From the NCBI RefSeq assembly GCF_020510705.1, contig NZ_CP075184.1, positions 2,170,001 through 2,234,000 of the forward strand: a stretch of DNA of 64,000 nt, read 5' to 3'. Both the position numbers and the translations under genes were made by a program. Below, one piece after another: positions 52,324 to 60,546 of the stretch (position 1 is the stretch's first letter; each line of letters begins with the position of its first letter). Source of the DNA: Acidovorax radicis (GTDB taxonomy: Bacteria > Pseudomonadota > Gammaproteobacteria > Burkholderiales > Burkholderiaceae_C). The notes beneath the pieces were generated by a model, which was not told where the DNA came from, ran no database searches, and saw only the letters and a program-made list of their open reading frames with translations.

Positions 52324-52540
52324 TTGCCAGCGGCTGTTTCAAGAGCCGCGCAGGATAGGTATGGCGTATGGCGAAGTGGGAAAAAAAGCCTGGCTACGCG
52401 GGGGTAAACCCGTTGGCTGGCAAAAACGACCCTGTCGGACTTATGACAAGTCCGGGAGTCGCCCCACGATGAAACTGGAGAGGGAAGGTTTTTGGAAAAT
52501 TGTCCTGGCCCGGCAGGCTGAGCCCGCTCGGCGTGCCGTG

Positions 52541-52765
52541 TTATTTCGTCAGGATCAGTTTGCCCAGCTTGGTGGCCTGCAGGCGATACACCGAGCCGTT
52601 GTGGCTGATGGACACGGCCTTTTGGCCTTGCAACAGGGCGCTGCTGTCCACGGCAAGTTCCGCAGGGCTGGTGCCCGTGCCGCCGTCGATGGGGCGCTGT
52701 GCGGCGGCGTTTTCGGCATGGCCTGGGCGCAAAAGCGAGGCGGAGGTCATGGTGGTGGCTTGCAT
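52541..52765 (-). CDS. hemP: HemP, hemin uptake protein
   Basis: The 74-residue protein ends with the HemP signature QKAVSISHNGSVYRLQATKLGKLILTK (written here in two parts: up to SVYRLQATK, then LGKLILTK). The N-terminal half is poorly conserved. HemP is a small protein needed for efficient heme uptake in Burkholderia and relatives. A Fur-box-like sequence sits 31 bases upstream of the ATG at 52765. No heme receptor gene follows in the window; tonB-exbB-exbD and bfd lie upstream on the same strand. Confidence 0.85.
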   Translation of the reverse strand: MQATTMTSASLLRPGHAENAAAQRPIDGGTGTSPAELAVDSSALLQGQKAVSISHNGSVYRLQATKLGKLILTK

Positions 52766-52795
52766 GGTTGGTTTCCTGTGGCGGTGCGTTTTGTT

Positions 52796-52815
52796 AATGA
52801 TAACGATTCGCAATT
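52796..52815 (-). promoter_or_regulatory. Fur box upstream of hemP
   Basis: AATGATAACGATTCGCAATT matches the 7-1-7 Fur pattern around a GATAACGATTCGC centre. Its place just upstream of the hemP start predicts iron repression. The surrounding gap (52766-53099) contains no gene; a short GCAGTTGGTG tandem repeat lies at about 52856-52876. Confidence 0.75.
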
Positions 52816-53099
52816 ACTGGTCAAGCGGAATTTATGTTTCTTTTTGTGCAGTTGGTGCAGTTGGTGCCGGTTGTGCTGTCGGTGCTGGCGAATGAAAGCT
52901 CTGTGCGGCCTGACCCCTCCGTGCTGGGCATGACGCTTTGGTTGATGCGGCAACCCGTGGGTGTGTGAGGTCTGAAGGCCAACCCACCAACTCACCAACC
53001 CATTGCGGCAAAGCACGGGCCTGGGCGTTCTTCGCTTTGCGACGGCGAAGGGGCCGCCAAGGCACGGTAAAGGCTAACAAACCCTTTGTGCGCCTGGCG

Positions 53100-53510
53100 T
53101 CAGGGCTGTGGCTCCGTCACAAAACCAATTTTGCGTACTCCGGCGCGCTGGGCGGCGGCCATGGCCTGGGCCACGAACTCGTAGCGCACTTCCTTGTCGC
53201 CGCGGATGTGCAGGTCGGGCTGTGGTTCCTTGGCGGCTTCGGCCTGCAACAGCGGGTAGAGCTCTTCTTGCGTGACCTGCGACTCGTTCCAGAAGTATTT
53301 GCCATCAGCCGCCACCGACAGGCGCACGGTTTCGGGCTTGATGTTCTCAATCTGGTTGGTGGCGCGCGGCAGGTCCACGTTCACCGAGTGTTTCATCACC
53401 GGCACGGTGATGATGAAAATGATGAGCAGCACCAGCATGACATCCACCAGGGGCGTCATGTTGATTTCGTTCATCACCTCATCGGATTCGTCTTGGGTTC
53501 CGAAGGCCAT
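53100..53510 (-). CDS. exbD: ExbD, TonB-system proton-channel subunit
   Basis: The 136-residue protein has an ExbD/TolR layout. The short cytoplasmic start contains EINMTPLVDVMLVLLIIFIIT, whose aspartate in the single membrane helix takes part in proton flow. A periplasmic domain follows (VNVDLPRATNQIENIKPETVRLSV). With ExbB it energises TonB. It is the third gene of tonB-exbB-exbD, five bases after exbB. Confidence 0.93.
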   Translation of the reverse strand: MAFGTQDESDEVMNEINMTPLVDVMLVLLIIFIITVPVMKHSVNVDLPRATNQIENIKPETVRLSVAADGKYFWNESQVTQEELYPLLQAEAAKEPQPDLHIRGDKEVRYEFVAQAMAAAQRAGVRKIGFVTEPQP

Positions 53511-53515
53511 GGTGT

Positions 53516-54232
53516 TCAGCCGCCTTTCTTCATGGGCACCACATTGCCGGGCTCGCCGGTGCTGACGCGGGCGCCGGTCACAAAATAGGCGTGCAGGTCA
53601 TGGGCAAAGCTGTTCAGGCCATTCAGGATGGACTTGTTACCGCGCACCAGCGCGTTGTAGCCCAGCACCGCAGGAATGGCCACGGCCAGGCCGAGCGCCG
53701 TCATGATCAGTGCTTCACCAATAGGACCGGCCACCTTGTCGATGGTGGACTGGCCCGAGGTGCCGATGGCCAGCAGCGCGTGGTAGATGCCCCAGACGGT
53801 GCCGAACAGCCCGATGAAAGGCGCGGTGGAACCCACCGAGGCCAGGATGGCCAGGCCCGACTGCAGGCGGGCGGTGAATTCGTCGATGCAGTTGCGCAGG
53901 CAGCGGGTAACCCAGTCGCTCACGTCCAGGCTGTCGTGCAGGTGGGCCTTGGTGTTGCGGTGGTGGGCCGTGGCCTCGCGGCCTTCCAGCGCCAGGTGGC
54001 GGAAGGGGTTGGTCGGGTCCGTGCCCAGCTTGGTCAGGCCTGCGGCAAAGTCCTCGCTGTGCCAGAAGTCCTGCGCAGTGCGGGCGTGCTTTTTGAATTT
54101 GATGATGTCCAGCGCCTTGATGAGGATGACGATCCACGAGGCCAGCGACATGCCCAGCAGCAGGATGGCGACGGCGCGGGTGACAAAGTCACCCTGGATC
54201 CAGACGTTGGCGATGCCGAATTGCGATTCCAT
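53516..54232 (-). CDS. exbB: ExbB, TonB-system proton-channel subunit
   Basis: The 238-residue protein has three membrane segments of the MotA/TolQ/ExbB family: VTRAVAILLLGMSLASWIVILI, LAILASVGSTAPFIGLFGTVWGIYHALLAI and IGEALIMTALGLAVAIPAVLGYN. The conserved Thr/Pro residues of the pore helices are present. A cytoplasmic loop lies between the first two. It forms a pentameric channel with ExbD. Forty-one bases separate it from tonB. Confidence 0.93.
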   Translation of the reverse strand: MESQFGIANVWIQGDFVTRAVAILLLGMSLASWIVILIKALDIIKFKKHARTAQDFWHSEDFAAGLTKLGTDPTNPFRHLALEGREATAHHRNTKAHLHDSLDVSDWVTRCLRNCIDEFTARLQSGLAILASVGSTAPFIGLFGTVWGIYHALLAIGTSGQSTIDKVAGPIGEALIMTALGLAVAIPAVLGYNALVRGNKSILNGLNSFAHDLHAYFVTGARVSTGEPGNVVPMKKGG

Positions 54233-54273
54233 GAAAAAACTCCCTGAAGCGGTGATCTAAAACGTTGATTGGG

Positions 54274-54963
54274 CTATTCGAGAACGAAGTTGACAGGGAC
54301 CAGATTCCACATGGTCTCGGGCACACCGTTGCGTTTGCCGGGCACAAAGCGCCAGCGCATGACGGCTTCTTGCGCCTGTCGGTCCAGCCGGTCAAAACCG
54401 CTGGACTTGCTGATTTCTACCTTTTGCGGCAAACCGTCGGTGCCGATCAGCACGCGCAGCACCACCTTGCCCTGCTCGCCCATGCGTTTGCTGATGGCGG
54501 GGTAGCTGGGCTTGGGGTTGTTCAGGTAAGCCGCATCGCTCGATGGCATCTCGATGCGCGGTGGGGCCGGTGGGGCGGGCGCTGCAGGCGCTGGCGCCGG
54601 GGGCGCTGCGGGGGCTTCCATCGGTGGCGCAGGCGGCTGTGGCGTGGTGATGCCTGTGGGCGCGTTAGGCGCGGGCACGGGGTCATTGATGGCCACCGGC
54701 ATCGGCGCCGGGCGTGGCGCAACCTTGGGCGCCGGCTTGGGCGGCGGTGGCGGTGCGGGCGGTGGCGGTGTCACCTTGGGCGGGGCCGGCGGCGCGATGA
54801 ACTCGCTGAGCAACTCGGCCGGCACGATCACTTCGGCGGCCTTGCGTACCAGGCCAGACTGCAGCGCCCAGATGCCGCCGACATGCAGTGCAATGACAGA
54901 GCCCACGATCACGGTATTGCGGCTGATGCCCCTTGGGGCAGCAAAACGATCTGGGTAAGACAT
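54274..54963 (-). CDS. tonB: TonB energy transducer
   Basis: The 229-residue protein has one N-terminal membrane segment (TVIVGSVIALHVGGIWAL). A very proline/alanine-rich periplasmic spacer follows (about 60-140, with repeated PPPAPP units). The C-terminal TonB domain reads YLNNPKPSYPAISKRMGEQGKVVLRVLIGTDGLPQKVEISKSSGFDRLD, then AQEAVMRWRFVPGK. It couples the proton motive force to outer-membrane receptors such as the one at 57457-59724. First gene of the operon, preceded by a dispersed repeat. Confidence 0.93.
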   Translation of the reverse strand: MSYPDRFAAPRGISRNTVIVGSVIALHVGGIWALQSGLVRKAAEVIVPAELLSEFIAPPAPPKVTPPPPAPPPPPKPAPKVAPRPAPMPVAINDPVPAPNAPTGITTPQPPAPPMEAPAAPPAPAPAAPAPPAPPRIEMPSSDAAYLNNPKPSYPAISKRMGEQGKVVLRVLIGTDGLPQKVEISKSSGFDRLDRQAQEAVMRWRFVPGKRNGVPETMWNLVPVNFVLE

Positions 54964-55007
54964 AAAAATGATAGCTACTTGCGCTTATTCAATAAGCGCC
55001 AGAGGCC
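54964..55007. repeat. Dispersed intergenic repeat, copy 7
   Basis: AAAATGATAGCTACTTGCGC, then TTATTCAATAAGCGCCAGAG. It contains GATAGCTA, TTGCGCTTATT and the inverted AATAAGCGC, forming a hairpin. It lies in the tonB leader region, between the small peptide gene and tonB. Confidence 0.7.
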
Positions 55008-55020
55008 TAAAAGACCTTGA

Positions 55021-55095
55021 TTATTTGCGAAAGATCCACCAGGCCGAGCCTGCGACGAGGATCAGGCTGCCCGCGAGTGTTGAGAGGAGTTCCAT
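55021..55095 (-). CDS. Possible 24-residue membrane peptide between bfd and tonB
   Basis: The frame reads MELLSTLAGSLILVAGSAWW then IFRK and stop. It has a GGAAAG site about six bases before the ATG and overlaps the last 34 bases of bfd in another frame. The peptide has one hydrophobic span and a basic end, a common small-protein profile. It would be translated from the iron-regulated bfd transcript. Nothing but the frame and the ribosome-binding site supports it. Confidence 0.4.
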   Translation of the reverse strand: MELLSTLAGSLILVAGSAWWIFRK

Positions 55096-55334
55096 GACTT
55101 GCTTTCCAAAATGGAGTTGGCAAGCTGTATCGTCTGTGGCGCGGCATCATTGTGCACCGCAGCAACAGGGTGCGATGCACTGCATTGCGCCACCACGTCA
55201 CGGGCGCAGCTCTCGCAGCATCCGCACTGGGTGGCTACGCCCAGCTCAAACTGGATCTCGTCGAAGCTCATGCCAGCGCGTGCATGGCGGGCAATCTCAC
55301 GGTCAGAAATCCGGCGGCAAACACAGACGATCAT
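55062..55334 (-). CDS. bfd: Bfd, bacterioferritin-associated [2Fe-2S] ferredoxin
   Basis: The 90-residue protein has the BFD-like [2Fe-2S] cysteine set CVC near residue 4 and CGCCESC near 37. A Ser/Asn-rich tail follows. Bfd reduces bacterioferritin to release stored iron under iron starvation. A Fur-box-like palindrome lies 54 bases upstream. Family members usually have 60-75 residues; the extra tail is not conserved. Confidence 0.87.
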   Translation of the reverse strand: MIVCVCRRISDREIARHARAGMSFDEIQFELGVATQCGCCESCARDVVAQCSASHPVAAVHNDAAPQTIQLANSILESKSWNSSQHSRAA

Positions 55335-55387
55335 GATGGCAAGCAGGCAGTGTGGCTGGCTGTTGAAGAAGAAGTGATTGTATTATA

Positions 55388-55406
55388 AATACGAATCTAT
55401 CGCATT
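55388..55406 (-). promoter_or_regulatory. Fur box upstream of bfd
   Basis: AATACGAATCTATCGCATT (reverse AATGCGATAGATTCGTATT) fits the 19-base Fur inverted repeat with AATnCGA half-sites. It lies 54 bases before the bfd start in AT-rich DNA. Confidence 0.65.
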
Positions 55407-55473
55407 TGCAATAAATAAACTCACCCCATCCCAATCACTTTCTGCCATTGGGATAACAGGCGTGAGACAACGC

Positions 55474-56631
55474 TCAGCGTGGGGCGTCGTCGTTGAGCGG
55501 GGCGTCTGCGTCCAGCAATGCCGGCGAGGCGTCGGCCAGCGTGGCGCACCCGGTCAGGGCCATCGCCACTTCCAGCTCGTCGCGCAGCAGGCGCAGCACA
55601 TGGGCCACACCGACCGCCCCCGCGTTGGCAAGGCCCCATACCACGGGCCGCCCCACCAGCACCGCCGATGCGCCCAGCGCTATGGCCTTGAGGATGTCGG
55701 TGCCGCGCCGGATTCCGCCATCCACCAGCACCGGCACGGCGCCTGCCACGGCCCGCACCACGCGTGGCAATGCCTGGGCCGTGGCGGGTGCCGTATCGAG
55801 CGTGCGCCCGCCGTGGTTTGACACGATCAGGCCCGCAGCGCCCACAGAGATCGCCAGGCGCGCGTCGGCAGGGTGCAGCACGCCCTTGAGCAGCACCGGC
55901 AGGCGGGTGATGGACCGCAGCCAGGCGATGTCGTCCCACGTGGGGGCATGGTGCAGCAGGCCATCGAACAGGGCGCTTTGGCCGGGGTGCGGCTCAACGG
56001 GTGCCGGAGCCTGCAGGCCTGCAAGGTTGACCGCAGCGATACCGGGCGGCAGCCGAAAGCCCGCACGCCGCTCGCGGTCGCGCACGCCGCTGGCGGGGGC
56101 GTCCACCGTCAGCACCAGGGCTTCATAACCGGCGGCTTCGGCGCGCTGCACCAGGGCCTGCGTAAAACCACGGTCATGCTGCAGATACAGCTGAAACCAC
56201 AACGGCCCGCGCCCCGGGTCGGGTTGTACGGCGTGCGCAATGGTTTCCAGTGCGACGCTGGCCTGCGTGCTCAGCACCACCCCCGCACCCTGTGCCGCTG
56301 CTGCATAGGCCATGGCCAGTTCGCCGTCGGTGTGGGCCAGGCGCTGAAAGGCGATGGGTGCAACCAGCACCGGGTGGGCGAGGGTGCGGCCCAGCAACGT
56401 CACCCGCGTGTGGCCGCCCGCAAGGGGGCGCAGCACGCGGGGCCACAGCGGCAGGGTATCCCACGCGCAGCGGTTGGCGCGCAGCGTGATCTCGTCGCCA
56501 GCGCCACCGCTGAAATAGGCCCAGGCGTTGTCGTCCAGGCGCTGGCGCGCGTGCAGTTCGTGGTCTGCCAGGTTGGCCGTGGCGGGTGGCAACGTGCCGC
56601 GTTGCAGGGTGGGGGCAGTGTTTTTGGTCAA
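55474..56631 (-). CDS. FMN-dependent alpha-hydroxy-acid oxidase/dehydrogenase (LldD family)
   Basis: The 385-residue protein is of the glycolate oxidase/L-lactate dehydrogenase fold. It has YFSGGAGDEITLRANRCAWD near the start. The FMN-binding barrel contains LLKGVLHPADA, and the active-site stretch LIVSNHGGRTLDTAPA has the catalytic histidine and arginine. VLVDGGIRRGTDILKA and GRPVVWGLA follow. It oxidises a 2-hydroxy acid; lactate is possible but several relatives use other acids. It is separated from piuC by 106 bases containing a dispersed repeat. Confidence 0.87.
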   Translation of the reverse strand: MTKNTAPTLQRGTLPPATANLADHELHARQRLDDNAWAYFSGGAGDEITLRANRCAWDTLPLWPRVLRPLAGGHTRVTLLGRTLAHPVLVAPIAFQRLAHTDGELAMAYAAAAQGAGVVLSTQASVALETIAHAVQPDPGRGPLWFQLYLQHDRGFTQALVQRAEAAGYEALVLTVDAPASGVRDRERRAGFRLPPGIAAVNLAGLQAPAPVEPHPGQSALFDGLLHHAPTWDDIAWLRSITRLPVLLKGVLHPADARLAISVGAAGLIVSNHGGRTLDTAPATAQALPRVVRAVAGAVPVLVDGGIRRGTDILKAIALGASAVLVGRPVVWGLANAGAVGVAHVLRLLRDELEVAMALTGCATLADASPALLDADAPLNDDAPR

Positions 56632-56635
56632 AATG

Positions 56636-56684
56636 GCCTCTAGCGCAATCTGGTCAAGCGCAAGCAGCTATTGTTTTTGAATAG
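56636..56684. repeat. Dispersed intergenic repeat, copy 8
   Basis: CCTCTAGCGCAATCTGGTCA, then AGCGCAAGCAGCTATTGTTT TTGAATAG. It holds the family's CAAGCGCAAGCAGCTATTG...AATAG core. It lies immediately upstream of the alpha-hydroxy-acid oxidase gene, in its promoter region. Confidence 0.7.
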
Positions 56685-56737
56685 AACCGCAGCCGTGGCG
56701 GGGGGCTAAAGGCGTTGCTGATGGCCCCCGGGGGGGC

Positions 56738-57427
56738 TCAGGCATCCGCCCACATGCGCAGCAGATTGTGGTACGTGCCGGTCAGTCCGACCACGGCGGG
56801 GTCGGTGTCGCCCACGCGGCTGCGCAGTTTGAGCAGATCCATGTCCATGTTCCACAGCAGCAGGCGCTGCTCGGTCGAGCGCACCATGCTTTCGATCCAG
56901 AAAAAGCTGGCGATGCGCGCGCCGCGCGTGACGGGCGCCACCTGGTGCACCGTGGAGCTGGGGTAGAGCACCATGTCACCGGCTGGCAGCTTGACGTGGC
57001 GTTCGCTGTGCGCGTCGTGGATGCGCAGCTCGCCGCCGTCGTATTCCTCAGGCCCGGCCAGGAACAGGGTGCAGGAGATATCGCTGCGCACCCATTGGTC
57101 CGGTGACCTGGAGCGCAGCACGGCGCCATCGACATGGTCGCCGTAAAAATTGCTGTCACCGCTGTAGCGGTTGAACAGCGGATTGAAAATCTTCTTGGGC
57201 AGGGCTGCCGAAAAGAACAGCGCGTCGCGCTGCAGTGCGGCCAGTACCAGCGCGCGCAACTGGTGCGATGGCGCGCTGTCTTGCGCCAGTTGCTCGTTGC
57301 GCTTGTGCGCCAGCGCCTGGCCCCCCGCGCTGCTGCGGCCATCGATCCAGGGTGCGTCCGCTCCCAGCAGGGAGCGGGCGGTCTGGACCTCATCGGGTGT
57401 GAGGATGTTTTTGAGGTGCAAGAACAT
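56738..57427 (-). CDS. piuC: PiuC-like Fe(II)/2-oxoglutarate dioxygenase (PKHD type)
   Basis: The 229-residue protein has the PKHD-hydroxylase iron site. YGDHVDGAVLRS supplies the HxD pair near residue 96, VHQVAPVTRGARIASF supplies the second histidine, and the following arginine contacts 2-oxoglutarate. PiuC genes accompany Fiu/PiuA-type siderophore receptors and are iron-repressed. Here the receptor gene lies 29 bases upstream on the same strand, so both are probably one Fur-controlled operon. The in-frame extension to 58228 lies within the receptor gene and is not real. Confidence 0.9.
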   Translation of the reverse strand: MFLHLKNILTPDEVQTARSLLGADAPWIDGRSSAGGQALAHKRNEQLAQDSAPSHQLRALVLAALQRDALFFSAALPKKIFNPLFNRYSGDSNFYGDHVDGAVLRSRSPDQWVRSDISCTLFLAGPEEYDGGELRIHDAHSERHVKLPAGDMVLYPSSTVHQVAPVTRGARIASFFWIESMVRSTEQRLLLWNMDMDLLKLRSRVGDTDPAVVGLTGTYHNLLRMWADA

Positions 57428-57456
57428 GGAGGGCGAGCAGCATGCAGGGGCGGGTT

Positions 57457-59724
57457 TTAGAAGCGCGATTTGAGCGTCAGTTGCACCGAGCGGGTGGCCC
57501 CGGCGCCGTAGAAGCCACGGTACAGCGTGTCGGCATATAGCTTGTTGGTCAGGTTGGTGACGTTGAGCTTGAGCGATGTCTTGTCGTTGATGCTGTATTC
57601 GACCATGGCGTCGGCCGTGGCAAAGCCGCTGGCCTCCATGGCACGCGAGCCCTCGGGATTTTGTGATCCACGGTAGGTCAGGCCTGCGCCCACGCGCCAC
57701 TGGGGCGCAACGGCGTAGGTGCTCCAGATGCTGCCGCTGTGCTTGGGCGTCAGACCCGGGCGGTCGCCCTGCACCTGTGCACCGCCGCCGTTGGACGCCA
57801 GCACCGTGGTGCTCTTGTCGATCTTGGCGTTCGGGATCCAGGTGTGGTTCGTGAAGATCTCCCACTTCGGCGTGATGCGGCCGGCCAGGTTGAACTCCAT
57901 GCCCGTAGCGTGGCGCTTGCCCGACAGCAGGTAGCCCGGGTTGTCGGGGTCGGTGTTGCGTTCGTTGAATTTTTCGCTGTAGAACGCGGCCACGCCCAGC
58001 AGCGCGCGGCGTTCGAACAGCTCCCACTTGCCGCCGATCTCGATGTTGCGGCTCTTTTCGGGGGGCGTGTTGGCCAGCGAACCGGTGCCTGGGTTGGCCA
58101 CGGTGCCGCCCGTGCTGATGCTGCCGAACTGGTAGGTATCGCCAGACGTGTTGTACGAAGAGCCATACGACACGTAGTACGACGTGAGTTCGTCGGGCTG
58201 GAATATCAGCCCTGCACGGGGGCTCCAAAGGCCGTCAGAGGTTTCGTCGGCCAAGGTGCCGTCGGCATTGCGGTAGTTCGCCTTGAAGCGGTCGTAGCGC
58301 AGGCCGCCCACCAGTTTGACGGTGGATGTAAGCGACAGCGTGTCCTGCAGGTAGATGCCGAGGTTCTGCGCCTTGAAGGTATTGAGCGCCACGGGTGCGC
58401 GTGTGTCGGCAACCCAGTCTCCGTTGTTAGGCGTGCCCACGGTGGTGTTGGGGCGGGCTGTGGGGTTGGCGTAGTTGGCGTTGCGGCTGGCATCGTCGTG
58501 GTAATAGTCCACGCCGGCCAATACGTCGTTCTTCATTCCGCCCAGGTTGAACGAGTTGGTGTAGTCGCTTTGCACCTGGGTCATCGTGCTCTCGCCGATG
58601 CGGCCTTTGGAGCCACGCGTCAGCACGGTGTCGCCGTTGATCTGGTCCAGCGCCGTGGGGCGTGGGTTGGCAAAACCGATGGTGCTGGCCAGCAGGTCAC
58701 GTTCGTACTTGCCGCGGCGCAGGCGCGTCTGCAACTCGCCGCCGTCGCCAAAGCGGTGGATGTGGCCCATGGTGACGTACTGCGACGACGTGTTGAGGTG
58801 GTCGCTGTTGAGGCCGTAGTAGTTCTTGGACGGCAAGGTGGCGACGATCTTGCCGTTGTCGCTGATCCAGGGGCTGTTGTAGTTGGGGCGGCCCTTGACG
58901 TCGAGGTAGTACAGGCCCACCGAGAACTCGTCGGCCGTGCCGATGCCCCAGGCGAACGTGGGCGCAATGCCGCGTTTGTCCTGCTTGGCACCATAGTTGT
59001 CCGCGTTGTGCACCAGCGCATTCAGGCGAAACGCTGCGTTTTCACCGGTCTTGAAGTTGAAGTCGCCCGTCAGGCGGTTTTCCTTGCCGGTGCCAAGGGT
59101 GTACGAGACTTCGTGCTGGTCGATCAGCAGGGGTGCCTTGTTGACCTGGTTGACCACGCCACCGGTCGAGCCCTTGCCAAACAGCATCGACGCCGAGCCC
59201 TTGAGCACTTCCACACGGTCGTTGTTGAAGGTGTCGCGCTCGATCAGCGGGGCATCTTTCATGCCGTCGATGTATATGTCGCCCGCCTGGCCCAGCGAGA
59301 AACCGCGCAAACGCACATCCTCTTCGCCGGTTTCGCCGGCCTGGAAGGTCACGCCCGCCGTGGTGCGCAGCACGTCGCGGAAGTCGTCCTGGTTACGGTC
59401 GGCCATGAGCTTTTCGGTGAACACCGTGACGGACTGCGGAATGTCCTTGATGTCCTGCTTGCCTTTGCCCACGGTGGTTTTTTTGATCAGCAGTGTGTCC
59501 TTGCCCTGCACGTCGGCCGCTTCTTTCACAGTCACGGTCGAGAGGGTAGTTTCTGGCGGGCTGGTTTGTGCCATGGCGCCCATGGAGGCTGCCAGCATGA
59601 GTGCGCCCAAAGGCAGCAAGGCCACGTCCGAAGACATGCCATGTGTGGCGGGGCTCGCGGGGGCTACGGCAGTGGAAGGTGAGGGCAGCACGGGGCTGAG
59701 GCGCGGGGCGCGTGGATTGGCCAA
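57457..59724 (-). CDS. TonB-dependent catecholate-siderophore receptor (Fiu/PiuA-like)
   Basis: The 755-residue protein has a long leader with a signal peptide ending at ASMGAMAQ (about residue 52). A TonB-box-like ETTLSTVTV comes next. The plug domain follows (IKDIPQSVTVFTEKLMADRNQDDFRDVLRTTAGVTFQ, VEVLKGSASMLFGKGSTGGVVNQVNK). The 22-strand barrel ends in the aromatic-terminated strand VQLTLKSRF. The presence of piuC suggests a catecholate-type ferric siderophore. A strong Fur box lies 115 bases upstream of the start. Confidence 0.93.
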   Translation of the reverse strand: MANPRAPRLSPVLPSPSTAVAPASPATHGMSSDVALLPLGALMLAASMGAMAQTSPPETTLSTVTVKEAADVQGKDTLLIKKTTVGKGKQDIKDIPQSVTVFTEKLMADRNQDDFRDVLRTTAGVTFQAGETGEEDVRLRGFSLGQAGDIYIDGMKDAPLIERDTFNNDRVEVLKGSASMLFGKGSTGGVVNQVNKAPLLIDQHEVSYTLGTGKENRLTGDFNFKTGENAAFRLNALVHNADNYGAKQDKRGIAPTFAWGIGTADEFSVGLYYLDVKGRPNYNSPWISDNGKIVATLPSKNYYGLNSDHLNTSSQYVTMGHIHRFGDGGELQTRLRRGKYERDLLASTIGFANPRPTALDQINGDTVLTRGSKGRIGESTMTQVQSDYTNSFNLGGMKNDVLAGVDYYHDDASRNANYANPTARPNTTVGTPNNGDWVADTRAPVALNTFKAQNLGIYLQDTLSLTSTVKLVGGLRYDRFKANYRNADGTLADETSDGLWSPRAGLIFQPDELTSYYVSYGSSYNTSGDTYQFGSISTGGTVANPGTGSLANTPPEKSRNIEIGGKWELFERRALLGVAAFYSEKFNERNTDPDNPGYLLSGKRHATGMEFNLAGRITPKWEIFTNHTWIPNAKIDKSTTVLASNGGGAQVQGDRPGLTPKHSGSIWSTYAVAPQWRVGAGLTYRGSQNPEGSRAMEASGFATADAMVEYSINDKTSLKLNVTNLTNKLYADTLYRGFYGAGATRSVQLTLKSRF

Positions 59725-59838
59725 GATGGACTCCGTCAGTGAGGGGGGCAGGTGGCGCGTGGATGCGCCAAGAGCCGACGAAAGGCAGTGGCTAGATCAA
59801 CATGGCTGTGCGTCGTCGTGCTTCTTTATGTTACATCA

Positions 59839-59857
59839 AATGCGGGTCATTCTCATT
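59839..59857 (-). promoter_or_regulatory. Fur box upstream of the siderophore receptor
   Basis: AATGCGGGTCATTCTCATT (reverse AATGAGAATGACCCGCATT) closely fits the Fur consensus AATGAGAATnATTnnCATT. It lies in the gap between the receptor start and the SWIB terminator. Confidence 0.8.
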
Positions 59858-59900
59858 TGTATTGATGTTTGTCTGCCACACCTTTGCCGGCGTCCAGGCG

Positions 59901-59928
59901 AAAAAAAACCGGCGAAAGCCGGTTTTTT
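59901..59928 (-). terminator. Terminator after the SWIB gene (bidirectional form)
   Basis: AACCGGC (59908-59913 plus preceding A) pairs with GCCGGTT across GAAA; As precede and Ts follow the stem. On the minus strand it ends the SWIB transcript. Confidence 0.85.
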
Positions 59929-59946
59929 GCTGCAAGGCAGAGCGTC

Positions 59947-60267
59947 TTATTTGACGTGCTTGCCGATCAGGCCTGCGAGTTCAAACATCGACACCTGTGG
60001 CTTGCCAAACAGCTCCTTGAGCTTGGCATCTGCATTGATGTTGCGCTTATTGGCGGCGTCCTGCAGGTTGTTGGCCTTGATGTAGACCCACAGCTTGCTG
60101 ATGATCTCCGTGCGTGGCAGCGGTGCCGAGCCCACCACGGCAGCCAGCGCAGGGCTGGGCGTGAGCGCCTTCATGAAAGCGGCGTTGGGGGTGCGCTTCT
60201 TGGCGGGTGCAGCGGCCTTATCGGCTGCTGGGGCTGTTTTTGCCGGAGCTTTTTTTGCAGTTGCCAT
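59947..60267 (-). CDS. SWIB/MDM2-domain protein
   Basis: The 106-residue protein has a lysine/alanine-rich N-terminus (1-25), histone-H1-like. A SWIB domain follows (PSPALAAVVGSAPLPRTEIISKLWVYIKANNLQDAANKRNINADAKLKELFGKPQVSMFELAGLIGKHV, about residues 37-105). SWIB domains in bacteria are found in chlamydiae and some beta-proteobacteria and are assumed to act on chromatin or topoisomerase. The basic tail suggests DNA binding. Confidence 0.9.
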   Translation of the reverse strand: MATAKKAPAKTAPAADKAAAPAKKRTPNAAFMKALTPSPALAAVVGSAPLPRTEIISKLWVYIKANNLQDAANKRNINADAKLKELFGKPQVSMFELAGLIGKHVK

Positions 60268-60546
60268 GTTGGGTTTTCCTTGTTGGACGTAAATTTTTAC
60301 CAGCTAAACGACGCTTTGCTACTGGCAGACCGATGCTAATGGGAAAAAATTGCGTTTCCAAGGGAGAAAACGCTTTTTTTGCCTCGATTTGTAGCGGCGG
60401 TGCTGCGCCAGGCGGGCCCGTCACCCCTAGCGGCACCACTGGCTTGACAAAATGCGGTGTTCGGCTGGGCCGGGCGCGGTGGGCCCAGCAGGGCTTATCT
60501 GTACGTCGTTATCCTTTGATTTTTGCCATTGTGAAAGGCCTTTGCC

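Noticed and set aside
57739..59682. 647-codon open frame opposite the TonB-dependent receptor
   Set aside because: Antisense shadow in GC-rich DNA; the receptor on the other strand has plug and barrel motifs and a Fur box.
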